Assembly: GCF_937980635.1 (NCBI RefSeq)
Contig: NZ_CALJPG010000002.1
Span: 1 to 56,944 of the forward strand
DNA from: an uncultured Campylobacter sp.
GTDB taxonomy: Bacteria; Campylobacterota; Campylobacteria; Campylobacterales; Campylobacteraceae
DNA: 56,944 nucleotides
Direction of reading: 5' to 3'
Part shown: piece after piece, positions 17,007 through 25,606 of the stretch
Numbering within the stretch: position 1 is the stretch's first letter
Layout of the letters: each line of letters begins with the position of its first letter
Made by a program: the position numbers and the translations under genes
The notes under the pieces: generated by a model
The model's database searches: none
Seen by the model: the letters and a program-made list of their open reading frames with translations, nothing else
Told to the model about the DNA's origin: nothing

Positions 17007-17357
17007 AAATTTCCTTTAATCTTTTAAATTTCATACGAAATTATAGTAAAAATTCCATTAAAATCAGTGGAATTTCCTAGCAATTTCGCAGCTTAAATTT
17101 AAAATTTTAACGCTTTAAGATGCTTGCTTGGCTAAATTTGAAAAGACATAATTTTCTCCGTTTAAATTTTAAATTCCAAGACGCCAATCCGTTTATAAAA
17201 GCTCATGCGGCGGAGCGACAAAAGCGGCAGCAAGAGCAGTAAATTTTAAAATTTCACTTCGCCGAAATAGAATTTTGCGAGCTAAGATAAAGCGGCAAGG
17301 GCGGTAAAATTTTAAAATTTTACCGCTCAGGCAGAAGTTTTAGTAGAAGCTTTAAGG
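17007..17357. other. Intergenic spacer with repeated palindromic units
   Basis: No gene. Two similar units, GCGGCAAGAGCAGTAAATTT near 17220 and GCGGCAAGGGCGGTAAAATT near 17292, are about 70 nt apart, each followed by an AAATTTTAAAATTT palindrome. The right unit forms a 26-bp perfect palindrome just after the tonB stop. Confidence 0.6.
17301..17326. repeat. 26-bp perfect palindrome, possible bidirectional terminator
   Basis: Half-site GCGGTAAAATTTT followed directly by its exact reverse complement, with no spacer. It lies 31 nt past the tonB stop and faces the start of the FAD reductase gene. It can fold as a hairpin with a GC clamp at the base. The core TAAAATTTTAAAATTTTA is the commonest palindrome in the Campylobacter-type segment. 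Terminator function is inferred. Confidence 0.6.
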
Positions 17358-18206
17358 CTAGTTGAAATTTAGCGTATACTTTATGCTAAAGTTAAATTCC
17401 ATATCTTTCTCGACCTTTGGAAAGCTGCCTTTTGTGCGCTCGACCGCGCTTAACGCGCCCTCATCAAGCGAATCGACATTCGAGGAAGACGTAACGCGAA
17501 GACCCTTAACATCACCGCTTGCCGTATAGGTAAAGTGCACGCCTACGACGCCGATTTTACGCATACGTTGGGCATTTTTAGGATAATGCGACTGCGCGTA
17601 GCGCGAAATGATGGCGAAAATTTTCTTTCCGACATCGCTATTGCTAGGATCGCCGCGGCTTGTTATAGCGTCGCTACCGCCGCCTGCTGCGCTGGAGCCG
17701 CCGCCTCCGCCGCTACCTAGCGAAATAGGCTTTGTCGGGTCGAATTTCGCCGTTAAATTCCTATCGCTGCTTTGAACTTTATGCTCTTTTTTAGGCTTGG
17801 GTTTTTCTATAGGTTTTGGTTTTTCTACCGGCTTTGGCTTGGGCTTTTCGACCGGTTTTGGTTTTTCAACTACAGGCTCTGGTATAGGCTCCGGTTCAGG
17901 AATCGGCTCGGGCTCCGGTATTGGCTCCGGCTCAGGCGGAGTTGGTTCCGGTTCGGGCTCGGGCTCCGGCGGAGTGGGCTCTGGCTCAGGATCCGGTTCA
18001 GACTGATCGGAAGGAGGCGGGATATTAGGCTCATCTGAGATATCGCCCTGCTTGGCCTCATCCATTATGCTATCGATGGAAAAAGCTATCATATCGGGCA
18101 TGCTAGGCGGCTTCGGTGCCGACGATAAAAGAGCGAAAACACCCACAGCGATGATGCAATGCAGCACCAAAGATACGATAAAACCTACTGCGCTATCTTT
18201 ATTCAT
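17358..18206 (-). CDS. tonB: TonB energy-transducing protein
   Basis: 282 residues. A single N-terminal membrane anchor (VGFIVSLVLHCIIAVGVFAL) is followed by a long Pro-Glu and Pro-Lys periplasmic spacer (EPEPTPPEPEP, then KPKPVEKPKPK), a Gly/Ser linker and a C-terminal TonB fold with GVVGVHFTYTASGDVKGLRV and the YTLNFN end. It passes proton-motive energy from ExbB/ExbD to outer-membrane receptors. The start overlaps exbD by 4 nt. The periplasmic spacer is longer than usual. Confidence 0.95.
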   Translation of the reverse strand: MNKDSAVGFIVSLVLHCIIAVGVFALLSSAPKPPSMPDMIAFSIDSIMDEAKQGDISDEPNIPPPSDQSEPDPEPEPTPPEPEPEPEPTPPEPEPIPEPEPIPEPEPIPEPVVEKPKPVEKPKPKPVEKPKPIEKPKPKKEHKVQSSDRNLTAKFDPTKPISLGSGGGGGSSAAGGGSDAITSRGDPSNSDVGKKIFAIISRYAQSHYPKNAQRMRKIGVVGVHFTYTASGDVKGLRVTSSSNVDSLDEGALSAVERTKGSFPKVEKDMEFNFSIKYTLNFN

Positions 18207-18586
18207 TGCTCTTTTTCGGTCACGATCGCAAATTTTTCATGGCCTGCCTTTTTTAGGACATCCATGATAGAAATGAAAGAGGAAAATTTTGAGTCTTTAT
18301 CATTTTTCAATACGACAAGATCGTTTTTATCGAGTGCGGCAATTTTTTTCTCAAGCTCATCCTCGCTTATTGCGACATCATCTAGATAAATTTTAGATTC
18401 GCTATCCACTTTAATAGTAACTTTTTTATCCTCTTGCGGGTTTTGCGAGCTCGAAGACGAGGGCAGATTGACCTTGATATGACCCTGCGCGATAAAAGTC
18501 GAAACGCTAAGTACGATCGCTAGTAGTACCAGCATAATGTCGATGAACGGGACGATATTTAGCCCGTCTCGTCTAGGAATGCTCAT
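18203..18586 (-). CDS. exbD: ExbD biopolymer transport protein
   Basis: 127 residues with a single membrane helix (NIVPFIDIMLVLLAIVLSV) carrying the conserved Asp of the ExbD/TolR proton path, then a small periplasmic domain. It partners ExbB and TonB. It lies directly after exbB with no gap and overlaps tonB by 4 nt, the standard exbB-exbD-tonB order. Confidence 0.95.
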   Translation of the reverse strand: MSIPRRDGLNIVPFIDIMLVLLAIVLSVSTFIAQGHIKVNLPSSSSSQNPQEDKKVTIKVDSESKIYLDDVAISEDELEKKIAALDKNDLVVLKNDKDSKFSSFISIMDVLKKAGHEKFAIVTEKEQ

Positions 18587-19015
18587 TTATTTAACCTCTT
18601 CGTAGCGGTTTAGAAGCACATCGACCTTGCGGACGAAACCGTTGTAGATGATGAGCGTAGGTACGGCGACTGCTAGACCAGTAGCGGTAGCTTTAAGCGC
18701 GAGTGAAAGACCTTGCATGATAGCCTTGGTATCGATACCGCTTGCAGTACTCATATCAAAAAAGGTGATCATAATGCCGATGACAGTACCTAAAAGACCG
18801 ATATACGGGGCATTTGAATAAACAATATAAAGCGTCGTTAAATTTTTTGTCAGAGCCTCTTCATATAGCGCCTTGCTTTTGTAATCGCTCGCCTTAACCT
18901 TCGAATAAAAAAGCAGCCTTTCGATAGTAAACCACACGACTAAAAAGCTCATAAATCCGAGGATCGCAAAGATAATGTAATCCACGTAATGCGCCAAAAA
19001 TTCCATAATGCCCAT
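18587..19015 (-). CDS. exbB: ExbB biopolymer transport protein
   Basis: 142 residues, the short ExbB form without an extended N-terminus, as in Campylobacter and Helicobacter. Three membrane helices; the conserved MotA/TolQ/ExbB region is APYIGLLGTVIGIMITF and GLSLALKATATGLAVAVPTL. It makes the proton channel with ExbD. AGGAGA lies just ahead of the ATG. First gene of the tonB operon, divergent from the haemin-type receptor gene. Confidence 0.95.
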   Translation of the reverse strand: MGIMEFLAHYVDYIIFAILGFMSFLVVWFTIERLLFYSKVKASDYKSKALYEEALTKNLTTLYIVYSNAPYIGLLGTVIGIMITFFDMSTASGIDTKAIMQGLSLALKATATGLAVAVPTLIIYNGFVRKVDVLLNRYEEVK

Positions 19016-19291
19016 AAGCTCTCCTTAAAAATTTTAAAAATTTTTATAAATTCAGCAAATCGCCTTGCCAAAAAAATGAGCGATTTTATCAAAAGTAGAT
19101 TTAATTTTTACTAAAATTTTGATGATCGATATTTAAATTATATTTTATCATTTAGCTTTATTTAATGATAATAAAGCATTCGGAGATAGAATTCTAATGA
19201 TTTTAAAATGTCTTGATAATTAATATAAAATAAAGGATTAATTTTATATTATTTATAGTTTTTTAATCTCATTATCATTTAGGAGTTTCGT
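19016..19291. promoter_or_regulatory. Divergent promoter region with Fur-like boxes
   Basis: Very AT-rich region between exbB and the receptor gene. Fur-like elements: TTAATGATAATAAAGCATT at about 19161-19179 and CTCATTATCATTTAG at about 19268-19282, close to the GATAATGATAATCATTATC consensus in half-sites, plus CTTGATAATTAATAT near 19211. The second box overlaps the receptor's ribosome-binding site. Candidate -10 boxes for the receptor are TATATT (19245) and TATAGT (19254). Iron-dependent repression of both directions is the natural inference. Confidence 0.6.
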
Positions 19292-21361
19292 ATGAAAAAA
19301 TTTCATCTGGCTTTGTCTTTGTGCGCGGTTCTTTGCTTAAGCGCACAAGCAGACGAGAAATCAAGCGCTACGGACGCGTCCAAAAGCAAGGATTCAAATA
19401 CGCAAAGCTTAGGCGTAATCGAAGTTACTAGCGATTCTAGCACGCCTAGCACCGTGGATGATGTCAAAATCAACACCCGCAATGCCACGCTCGTCAAAGA
19501 CGTATTTCGCGATATTCCGGGCGTGTATGTGGGCGGCACCAACGGCATGAATCAAAAAATTTATATGCGCGGCGTGAGCGATCGCGGTCTAAATATCACG
19601 ATTGACGGCGCGAAACAAAACGGCAATACCTTTCATCACAACGCCGATTTATTAATCGATCCGGATCTTATCAAAGCCGTAGAGGTCGATGTAGGCGCGC
19701 GCTCGGTCGTGAACGGCTCGGGCGCCTTGGGTGGCTCGGTAGCTTTTAAGACGGTAGATGCTTCTGATCTGCTTGAGGACGGACAGGATATCGGCGCGAA
19801 GCTCAAAGTGGGCTATACGAGCAACAACGAGGGCTATTCGCAAAGCGCGATGCTCTACGGCAGGGCATTTGATAGCCTAGATATGCTTGCTGCGTTTAAG
19901 CACTACGGATACGGCTTCGGCGAATCTGGCAACGGCAAGCCTACGGGCGGCGACGGCAACGATATAAATTATTTATTAAAAGCGGGCTATAGCTTTTTGG
20001 ATTTTCATAAAATTTCGCTCTCTACCGAGCATATGCAGTATAAAGGTCTCTATCCGCTGCGACCGGAATTCGGCTCATGGCTAAACGGGCAGCTGGATAA
20101 CCGCAAATACGAGCGCGATACACACACGATCAAATACACATATAATCCAAGCGACTTGCTAGAACTCGACATCACGGGATATTACACCAAGCATCAACGC
20201 ATCGGATCGATTTCGACGAACGTAAAATGGGGCGTCGAGACCAAGGGCGGCAAAATCGGCGCTAAGAGTAAATTTGAAACGGGCGATCTGGCTCATACGC
20301 TGCGTTACGGCTTTGATTACTACCGCTCCGAAAACTACGTAAAACCTGGAAATTTGCGTCCGGAAAGGGTTGATAACTACAGCGTCTATTTAGAGGATGC
20401 TATGCGATACGGCGGGCTTACGGTAACTCCTGGCGTGCGCTACGAAAGGCACGAGTTAAAAACTTACAACGGTAGAGGCGTGAATATCTCGAGCTACAAA
20501 TATAAATTCGACGAAGTAAGCCCCGCCTTGGCGCTTGATTACGAGATCGGCGCGGGATTTGGAGCGTTTGCGAGCTATGCGCGAGTATTTAGAGGACCAG
20601 ACGTAATGGAGAGTATGATGGCTGCGGGCACTAGCCGCGGCAGACCGCTAAGTTGGATGGCTAACGAAAGTTTAAAAGCCACCACGGGCAACGCCTACGA
20701 AATAGGTGGTCGCTACAAAAGCGATCTGGGGGAGAATTCCTCGGTAAGCTTAACCGCAAAATATTTCAGGACGGAGTATAAAAATCTCATCGTAGATAAC
20801 AATGCGGCGGGCGGAATCGTCGGCTGCCCGGGAGGCGCACAGGGCACCTTATGCAGGGCTAATGCAGGCGGTGCGGATATCGACGGCGTCGAGCTTTACG
20901 CAAGATTAATATTAGATGATTTAAGTCTTGCTGCGGGCTACACCCATCAGCACGTAGAATATAAAGACCGCGTGCGCAGCGGCTCGGGCTATCTAAGCTC
21001 AAACATCATCGGCTACCGCGACTATGGCGATAAATACACCTTCAATGCCGAGTACGCAATCTCTGCGGCGGATCTACTGCTGGGCTATAACTTGCTCTTT
21101 TTCGACTCCAAAAACGTAGCCTCCGCAAATAGCGACGGAAAAACAAAAGTGCCTAGTTACGCGGTTCACGATCTATACGTTACCTACGCTCCGGATAGCG
21201 GGCGATTTAAAGGGCTTGAGATCAACGCGGGCGTTTACAATCTCTTTGATAAAGCCTACGCGTCGCACTCGCAGCGCAGCGCCGATTTCACCGGAGATTC
21301 AAACGCTATCGACTGGGAGCCGGGACGAAATTTCAAGCTAAGCGTGGCGTATAAATTTTAA
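19292..21361 (+). CDS. TonB-dependent outer-membrane receptor, haemin-receptor type
   Basis: 689 residues with signal peptide MKKFHLALSLCAVLCLSAQA, a plug domain (IKMYMRGV-like region, ITIDGAKQNGNTFHH, NGSGALGGSVAFKTVDASDLL) and a 22-strand barrel ending NFKLSVAYKF. The GSGALGG(S/V) plus TVDA(S/A)DLL stretch is characteristic of haem/haemoglobin receptors such as ChuA, HmuR and PhuR. A FRGPDVMESM loop with a nearby NAYEIGGRYK strand fits the same class. It needs TonB, encoded divergently. The substrate is probably haem, but a siderophore cannot be excluded. Fur-like boxes precede it. Confidence 0.88.
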   Translation: MKKFHLALSLCAVLCLSAQADEKSSATDASKSKDSNTQSLGVIEVTSDSSTPSTVDDVKINTRNATLVKDVFRDIPGVYVGGTNGMNQKIYMRGVSDRGLNITIDGAKQNGNTFHHNADLLIDPDLIKAVEVDVGARSVVNGSGALGGSVAFKTVDASDLLEDGQDIGAKLKVGYTSNNEGYSQSAMLYGRAFDSLDMLAAFKHYGYGFGESGNGKPTGGDGNDINYLLKAGYSFLDFHKISLSTEHMQYKGLYPLRPEFGSWLNGQLDNRKYERDTHTIKYTYNPSDLLELDITGYYTKHQRIGSISTNVKWGVETKGGKIGAKSKFETGDLAHTLRYGFDYYRSENYVKPGNLRPERVDNYSVYLEDAMRYGGLTVTPGVRYERHELKTYNGRGVNISSYKYKFDEVSPALALDYEIGAGFGAFASYARVFRGPDVMESMMAAGTSRGRPLSWMANESLKATTGNAYEIGGRYKSDLGENSSVSLTAKYFRTEYKNLIVDNNAAGGIVGCPGGAQGTLCRANAGGADIDGVELYARLILDDLSLAAGYTHQHVEYKDRVRSGSGYLSSNIIGYRDYGDKYTFNAEYAISAADLLLGYNLLFFDSKNVASANSDGKTKVPSYAVHDLYVTYAPDSGRFKGLEINAGVYNLFDKAYASHSQRSADFTGDSNAIDWEPGRNFKLSVAYKF

Positions 21362-21422
21362 AGCTTACGCGAGATGACCGCACGAAATTTTGCACGCTAG
21401 AGCGGCGAAATTTTAAAAATTC

Positions 21423-21484
21423 AAAGCCCTTGGAATTTTAAAATTCCTAGGGCTTTGGAAATTTGAAATTCCAAGGGCTTTGAA
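21423..21484 (+). terminator. Overlapping hairpins after the receptor gene
   Basis: AAAGCCCTTGGAATTTT pairs with AAAATTCCTAGGGCTTT (21423-21456), and the GGGCTTT half recurs at 21474-21481 with GGAATTTC-like inner arms, so alternative stems can form. The core again contains ATTTTAAAAT. It lies 62 nt beyond the stop. Terminator role is likely; the repeated arms are unusual. Confidence 0.6.
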
Positions 21485-21723
21485 TTTCAAGCCTTTAAAT
21501 TCTACTAACAGAAATTTTCTCATAAAATTTTTGCAAATAGCAAAATTCTCATTCGCAATGAAATTCTAGCTTACGGCAAAATCCTCAAAATTCAAAGCGA
21601 TATCCGCAGCGCTTCACATCCGAAGCTCGTTTAGAATTTATAAAATTCCTCCCGCTTCAAGCGCCGTCCGTTTACTCTTCGTCGTTAAAATTCTGTTTTA
21701 AATTCTACTTAAAAGGAGAGCCT

Positions 21724-23118
21724 TTGTTAAATTCTACTAAAAACGCCATTCGCGGGGCGTTTTGGACGAAACCGTTCATAGTTTTAGTGCTACTTTTGCT
21801 GCTGTTAATTCCGCTAAGCTTTATCGATAATCTTACCTACTCGCGCTCCGAAACCAAGCAGCTCGCGCAGGATTCGATCCTCACACCGGTGGGCGGCGAG
21901 CTGCAAATCCAGGGTCTCGCGATCGTCGTGCCCTATGCAGAGGTAATCGAAGCGATAGACAAAAGCAACAACGAGCTCGTAAAAAGGCGCGTAGAGAAAA
22001 ATTTCATCATCGTGCCTAAAAACTACTCCCTTGCGGCGGAGATCGACCCCACCTATCTAAAGCGCGGGATTTTTCGCGTTCCGATATATAACGGCGACTT
22101 TGCGCTTAAGGCGGACTTTGAGGCGATAAACTATACCGAGCTCGGCGTCGATCCTGCGCGACTAAATTTCGACGAAGCCGTGCTAGTGCTCGGCGTAGGC
22201 AATCAAAAATCCTTCACCGCTTCTCCCGCTTTAAGCTTAAACGGCAAGGAGCTTAAGCAATATCACGGCAACACCGAGGCTAAAATTTTCGATCGGAGTT
22301 TAATCTACAAGCTCCCCGCTTCCGCGCTGTCGTCTGATTTTAGCATTAGCGGCACGCTTAAAATCCAAGGCGGCGAGGCGCTTCATCTAGCTCCGATCGC
22401 GCAAAATAGCCGTTTTGAAATTAGCTCTACTTGGGCATCGCCTAGCTTTGGCGGCGGCTTTATCGCCAAATCGCGCGAGGTAAGCGCTAGCGGTTTTAAA
22501 GCTTCGTGGGAAGTTACAGGCTTAGCCGCAGGGATTGCTCCTGCGTGGCTTGCAGATCAAGATGACCGCGTCGCTATGACGAACTGGCGCAGCAACGACG
22601 ATAGAAATGACGCCGTAAGCATCGGCTTCATCGAGCCCGTGAATAACTACTCGCTGATTAAACGCTGCACGGATTACGCTCTGTTATTCTTAGCGGTGCC
22701 GTTTTTAGCGATCTTTTTGTGCGAGGTTTACACTCACGAGCGCATCCATCCGATCCAATACCTATTAATAGGGCTTGAGGACGTCGTTTTCTACCTGCTG
22801 GTGCTTTCGCTCTCCGAACACATCGGCTTTGCGATCAGCTACGCTATCTCGGCGATCGCGGTAAGTGCAATAGTGTTTTTCTACGCAAGCGCGATTTTCA
22901 AAGGCGCGCGCTGGGGCATTTTCATCACTTGCGTTCAGCTCGTTTCATACGCGATCCTCTATGTCATCTTAAATTCCGAAGACTACGCGCTCCTAATGGG
23001 AAGCTTGATGATATTCGCGGTGATTTCGCTCGTTATGTATTTTACGCGCAAGCTCGATTGGTACGACACCGCGATCCCAAGCGGCGAGAAAAAACAGGAA
23101 CAAGAGCCCGAAATTTAG
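21724..23118 (+). CDS. creD: CreD-family inner membrane protein
   Basis: 464 residues. An N-terminal membrane helix is followed by a ~280-residue periplasmic domain and a C-terminal bundle of about five helices, matching CreD (COG4452). The conserved Y(S/T)LIKRCTDYALLFLAVPF and IHPIQYLLIGLEDVVFYLLVLSLSE regions are present. CreD is tied to envelope stress or beta-lactam response in other bacteria, but its mechanism is unknown and no creABC lies nearby. The start is TTG at 21724, supported by AAAAGGAGAG five nt upstream. Confidence 0.9.
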   Translation: MLNSTKNAIRGAFWTKPFIVLVLLLLLLIPLSFIDNLTYSRSETKQLAQDSILTPVGGELQIQGLAIVVPYAEVIEAIDKSNNELVKRRVEKNFIIVPKNYSLAAEIDPTYLKRGIFRVPIYNGDFALKADFEAINYTELGVDPARLNFDEAVLVLGVGNQKSFTASPALSLNGKELKQYHGNTEAKIFDRSLIYKLPASALSSDFSISGTLKIQGGEALHLAPIAQNSRFEISSTWASPSFGGGFIAKSREVSASGFKASWEVTGLAAGIAPAWLADQDDRVAMTNWRSNDDRNDAVSIGFIEPVNNYSLIKRCTDYALLFLAVPFLAIFLCEVYTHERIHPIQYLLIGLEDVVFYLLVLSLSEHIGFAISYAISAIAVSAIVFFYASAIFKGARWGIFITCVQLVSYAILYVILNSEDYALLMGSLMIFAVISLVMYFTRKLDWYDTAIPSGEKKQEQEPEI

Positions 23119-23150
23119 CCTTTAAATTTACCACCAAATTTAATCGCAAC

Positions 23151-23186
23151 GGCCTTTGGAGCTTTAAAATCCAAAGGCCTTTTTAA
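23151..23186 (+). terminator. Intrinsic terminator of creD
   Basis: GGCCTTTGGA (23151-23160) pairs exactly with TCCAAAGGCC (23170-23179) around a nine-nt loop and is followed by TTTTTAAATTT. Classical rho-independent form, 33 nt after the creD stop. Confidence 0.85.
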
Positions 23187-23430
23187 ATTTGCCCGCTAAA
23201 TTTCGACTGCCCAAATTTCATCTATTTAAAATTTTACCCGCCGCGGCAGGCAAACTGCGGTGTGGAAGCAAGATGCGCGGCGACGCGTTTTAAATTTAAT
23301 TCCGTTAGCGCGCCGAGCCGAACGGCGTATTTTAAAATTTAGCCCCGCGAGTGGAAGCATGTCGCGACAAAGACAAAATTTAAAGCGCGCCGTTTTAAAT
23401 TTTAAAATTTCATCTGCGCCGATTTTTGAG

Positions 23431-23436
23431 TATAAT
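23431..23436 (+). promoter_or_regulatory. Candidate -10 box for tsaD
   Basis: TATAAT preceded by the T-rich GATTTTTGAG, 26 nt before the GTG start of tsaD. It fits the Campylobacter sigma-70 pattern of a strong -10 with upstream T-tract. The gene-free stretch 23187-23430 has GC-rich degenerate sequence and an ATTTTAAATTTTAAAATTTC palindrome. Confidence 0.5.
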
Positions 23437-23461
23437 GAGCGAAAAATTTTAAGGATTTTGT

Positions 23462-24469
23462 GTGATACTTGCTATTGAGAGCAGCTGCGACGACAGCTCG
23501 GTCGCGGTGATGGATGAGCGCAGTTTCGAGCTGAAATTTTACGAAAAAATAAGCCAGGAGGCCGATCACGCCAGATACGGCGGCGTCGTGCCCGAGCTTG
23601 CCGCGAGGCTGCATACGGAGGCGCTGCCGCGGATTTTACAGCGCGCAAAGCCCTATTTTAGCGAGCTTAGCGCCGTCGCAGCGACCAATACCCCGGGGCT
23701 CAGCGTGAGCCTGATCGGCGGCGTGAATATGGCAAAAGCGCTCGCGCTCGCGCTAAATTTGCCGCTCATCGGCGTAAATCATCTCATAGGCCACGTTTAC
23801 TCGCTGTTTTTAGGCGGCGAGGCGCGATTTCCGATGGGCGTTTTGCTCGTTAGCGGCGGGCATACGATGGTTTTGGATATCGGCGCGGCGGGGGGTATCG
23901 AAATTTTAGCGACTACGGGCGACGACAGCTTCGGCGAGAGCTTCGATAAGGTCGCAAAGATGCTGGGGCTCGGCTATCCGGGCGGCGCGCTCATCGAGGA
24001 GCTCGCAAAAGGCGGCGAGCCACGGTTCGAGCTGCCCGTGCCGCTGAAGGGCGACAGGCGGCTGGAGTATAGCTTTTCGGGGCTTAAAAACGCCGTGCGC
24101 GTGCAGATCGAAAAGCTAAAAGAGGCAGGCGAGCTGGATAAGCGGGCGATGCACGATCTGGCGCGCTGCTTTGAGGATGCAGCGTGCGCACACATACTGG
24201 ATAAATTGCAGCGGATCTTTGAGCTGCGCTGCTTTACGCGCTTCGGTGTCGTAGGCGGAGCGAGCGCGAACCTGCATCTGCGCGGACTTCTAACGGATTT
24301 GTGCGAACGGGTGGGCTGCGAGATACTTTTCGCACCGATGAAATTTTGCTCCGACAATGCCGCTATGATCGCGCGCGCGGCGATAGAAAAGCTGCGTAAA
24401 AAGGAATTTACGGCACCCACAGAGCTTGAGATCATCCCGCATCTAAATCTACGCTCGGCATTTGAGTAA
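23462..24469 (+). CDS. tsaD: tRNA threonylcarbamoyltransferase TsaD
   Basis: 335 residues of the Kae1/TsaD family, which with TsaB, TsaE and TsaC makes t6A37 in ANN-decoding tRNAs. Metal-ligand histidines are in GVNHLIGHVYS (H107, H111). ASKH-fold signatures: ESSCDDSS at the N-terminus, LVSGGHT and GGASANLHLR. The start is GTG at 23462 with AAGGAT upstream. Full family length, no insertion, unlike several neighbours. Confidence 0.96.
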   Translation: MILAIESSCDDSSVAVMDERSFELKFYEKISQEADHARYGGVVPELAARLHTEALPRILQRAKPYFSELSAVAATNTPGLSVSLIGGVNMAKALALALNLPLIGVNHLIGHVYSLFLGGEARFPMGVLLVSGGHTMVLDIGAAGGIEILATTGDDSFGESFDKVAKMLGLGYPGGALIEELAKGGEPRFELPVPLKGDRRLEYSFSGLKNAVRVQIEKLKEAGELDKRAMHDLARCFEDAACAHILDKLQRIFELRCFTRFGVVGGASANLHLRGLLTDLCERVGCEILFAPMKFCSDNAAMIARAAIEKLRKKEFTAPTELEIIPHLNLRSAFE

Positions 24470-24595
24470 AATTTTATCTCGCGCTCGCTCACGGTTAGGT
24501 TTCGGATAAAATTCGCTTTGAATTTACGCATCGCGTTTGAAGCTCGCGCCACGTTTTACTAAATCTCTTTCGTGCTCGCACCGCCATCGGTGCCG

Positions 24596-24661
24596 CTACT
24601 CTTGCGCGTCCTCGCCATTTGCAATATCTGCTAAAATTTGATCGGCTTGTTTACTCGTCAT
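24596..24661 (-). CDS. Possible 21-residue peptide or gene remnant
   Basis: ATG 24659-24661 is preceded by GAAAGGATAAAAAA, a convincing ribosome-binding site. The frame encodes MTSKQADQILADIANGEDAQ plus Glu and then stops. It follows the 24676 gene by 14 nt in the same direction. It may be a real short protein, or the start of a larger gene lost by decay. No family recognised. Confidence 0.35.
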   Translation of the reverse strand: MTSKQADQILADIANGEDAQE

Positions 24662-24675
24662 TTTTTTATCCTTTC

Positions 24676-25158
24676 TCAATCGTGTAAAAATGTTACAATC
24701 TGGTGTTCTTTTGGTAGAAATTTTCTACCGCCAATTCCACGACTACCATATTCTTTTAAAGCCTCATTAAGCACCTTATAGAGCTCATCTAAAGAAATTC
24801 CGTCAATACTAGAATTTATATTTTCTAGCTTATATTTGATAAAAAACGGATTATCGACTAGCATTTTACTTGTGGTTTCGTCATAGACCCGTCTAATATC
24901 AAGCTCAATTTCTCTACCTTTATAATAAAGCAGCCAAATCTCCTCTCCGGTATATCCGTCTCTTGGATCAGGCAGATGCGGGCTACAAACAAAGATAAGC
25001 CAAATATCTCTTTGCCTGTCGATGACCCAGTCTAACCACTTTATTTCATCAGGCTCCTGTGGATCATAATGATATTTTGCCAAGCGCTGATCTACACGAT
25101 TTATAATATCATATTTCTTAATATCCTCTTTAGAAATATATTCTGCTACAAACGCCAT
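24676..25158 (-). CDS. Uncharacterised protein, paralogue of its upstream neighbour; possible immunity protein
   Basis: 160 residues, acidic and soluble, no signal or membrane segment. It shares with the next gene the start MAF, a KED/KKY motif, (V/I)DRQ(K/R)DIW and (I/L)W.LY..G...D. Small, acidic, tandem and divergent paralogues of this kind are typical of immunity proteins in polymorphic-toxin loci, but no toxin is present here. It starts 1 nt after the upstream stop. AAGGAAAAATAAA precedes the ATG. The function is inferred only from form. Confidence 0.65.
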   Translation of the reverse strand: MAFVAEYISKEDIKKYDIINRVDQRLAKYHYDPQEPDEIKWLDWVIDRQRDIWLIFVCSPHLPDPRDGYTGEEIWLLYYKGREIELDIRRVYDETTSKMLVDNPFFIKYKLENINSSIDGISLDELYKVLNEALKEYGSRGIGGRKFLPKEHQIVTFLHD

Positions 25159-25159
25159 T

Positions 25160-25606
25160 TTATTTTTCCTTTCTTACATCTATTAACGCTACACTAAAAT
25201 CATCCTTATCCTCCCAGCCTGGTCTAAATTTAAAATCAATCAAAACATCTCTCAATATTTTAATGACTTCATTATCTGGAATAATAGAATTTATAACATT
25301 TACCTCGATAATTTTCCACACCCTTTGAAATTTGCGTCCATCCACTTCTTGATCATATTCGTAGTCCAAAAGAATATCTAAATTATTTCCTTGAATATAA
25401 AGCCTCCATAGCTTTTTGCTCCCATAACCATAATCATACCCTTCATTTGGTAGTCTTTCAATTAAAAGAAACCAAATATCTTTTTGTCTATCAACAACAA
25501 AATTTCTAGGTAGTTCTTCATGATACGGACTATATTGATAAAAAATTTTACTCAATCCATACTTCTCATCATCCTCTTTGGTGATGATTGCATTTTCAAA
25601 CGCCAT
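25160..25606 (-). CDS. Uncharacterised protein, paralogue of its downstream neighbour; possible immunity protein
   Basis: 148 residues, soluble, rich in acidic and aromatic residues (IFYQYSPYHEELPRNFVVDRQ). Alignable with the neighbouring protein through the DRQKDIWFLL core, KKLWRLYIQG and the C-terminal IKILRDVLIDF versus YKVLNEALKEY helix. AT-richer than flanking housekeeping genes. The pair is probably cotranscribed. AAGGAGTAGGAA precedes the ATG. Confidence 0.65.
   Translation of the reverse strand: MAFENAIITKEDDEKYGLSKIFYQYSPYHEELPRNFVVDRQKDIWFLLIERLPNEGYDYGYGSKKLWRLYIQGNNLDILLDYEYDQEVDGRKFQRVWKIIEVNVINSIIPDNEVIKILRDVLIDFKFRPGWEDKDDFSVALIDVRKEK

Noticed and set aside
23974..24552. 192-codon frame antisense to tsaD
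   Set aside because: Shadow of a well-defined conserved gene.
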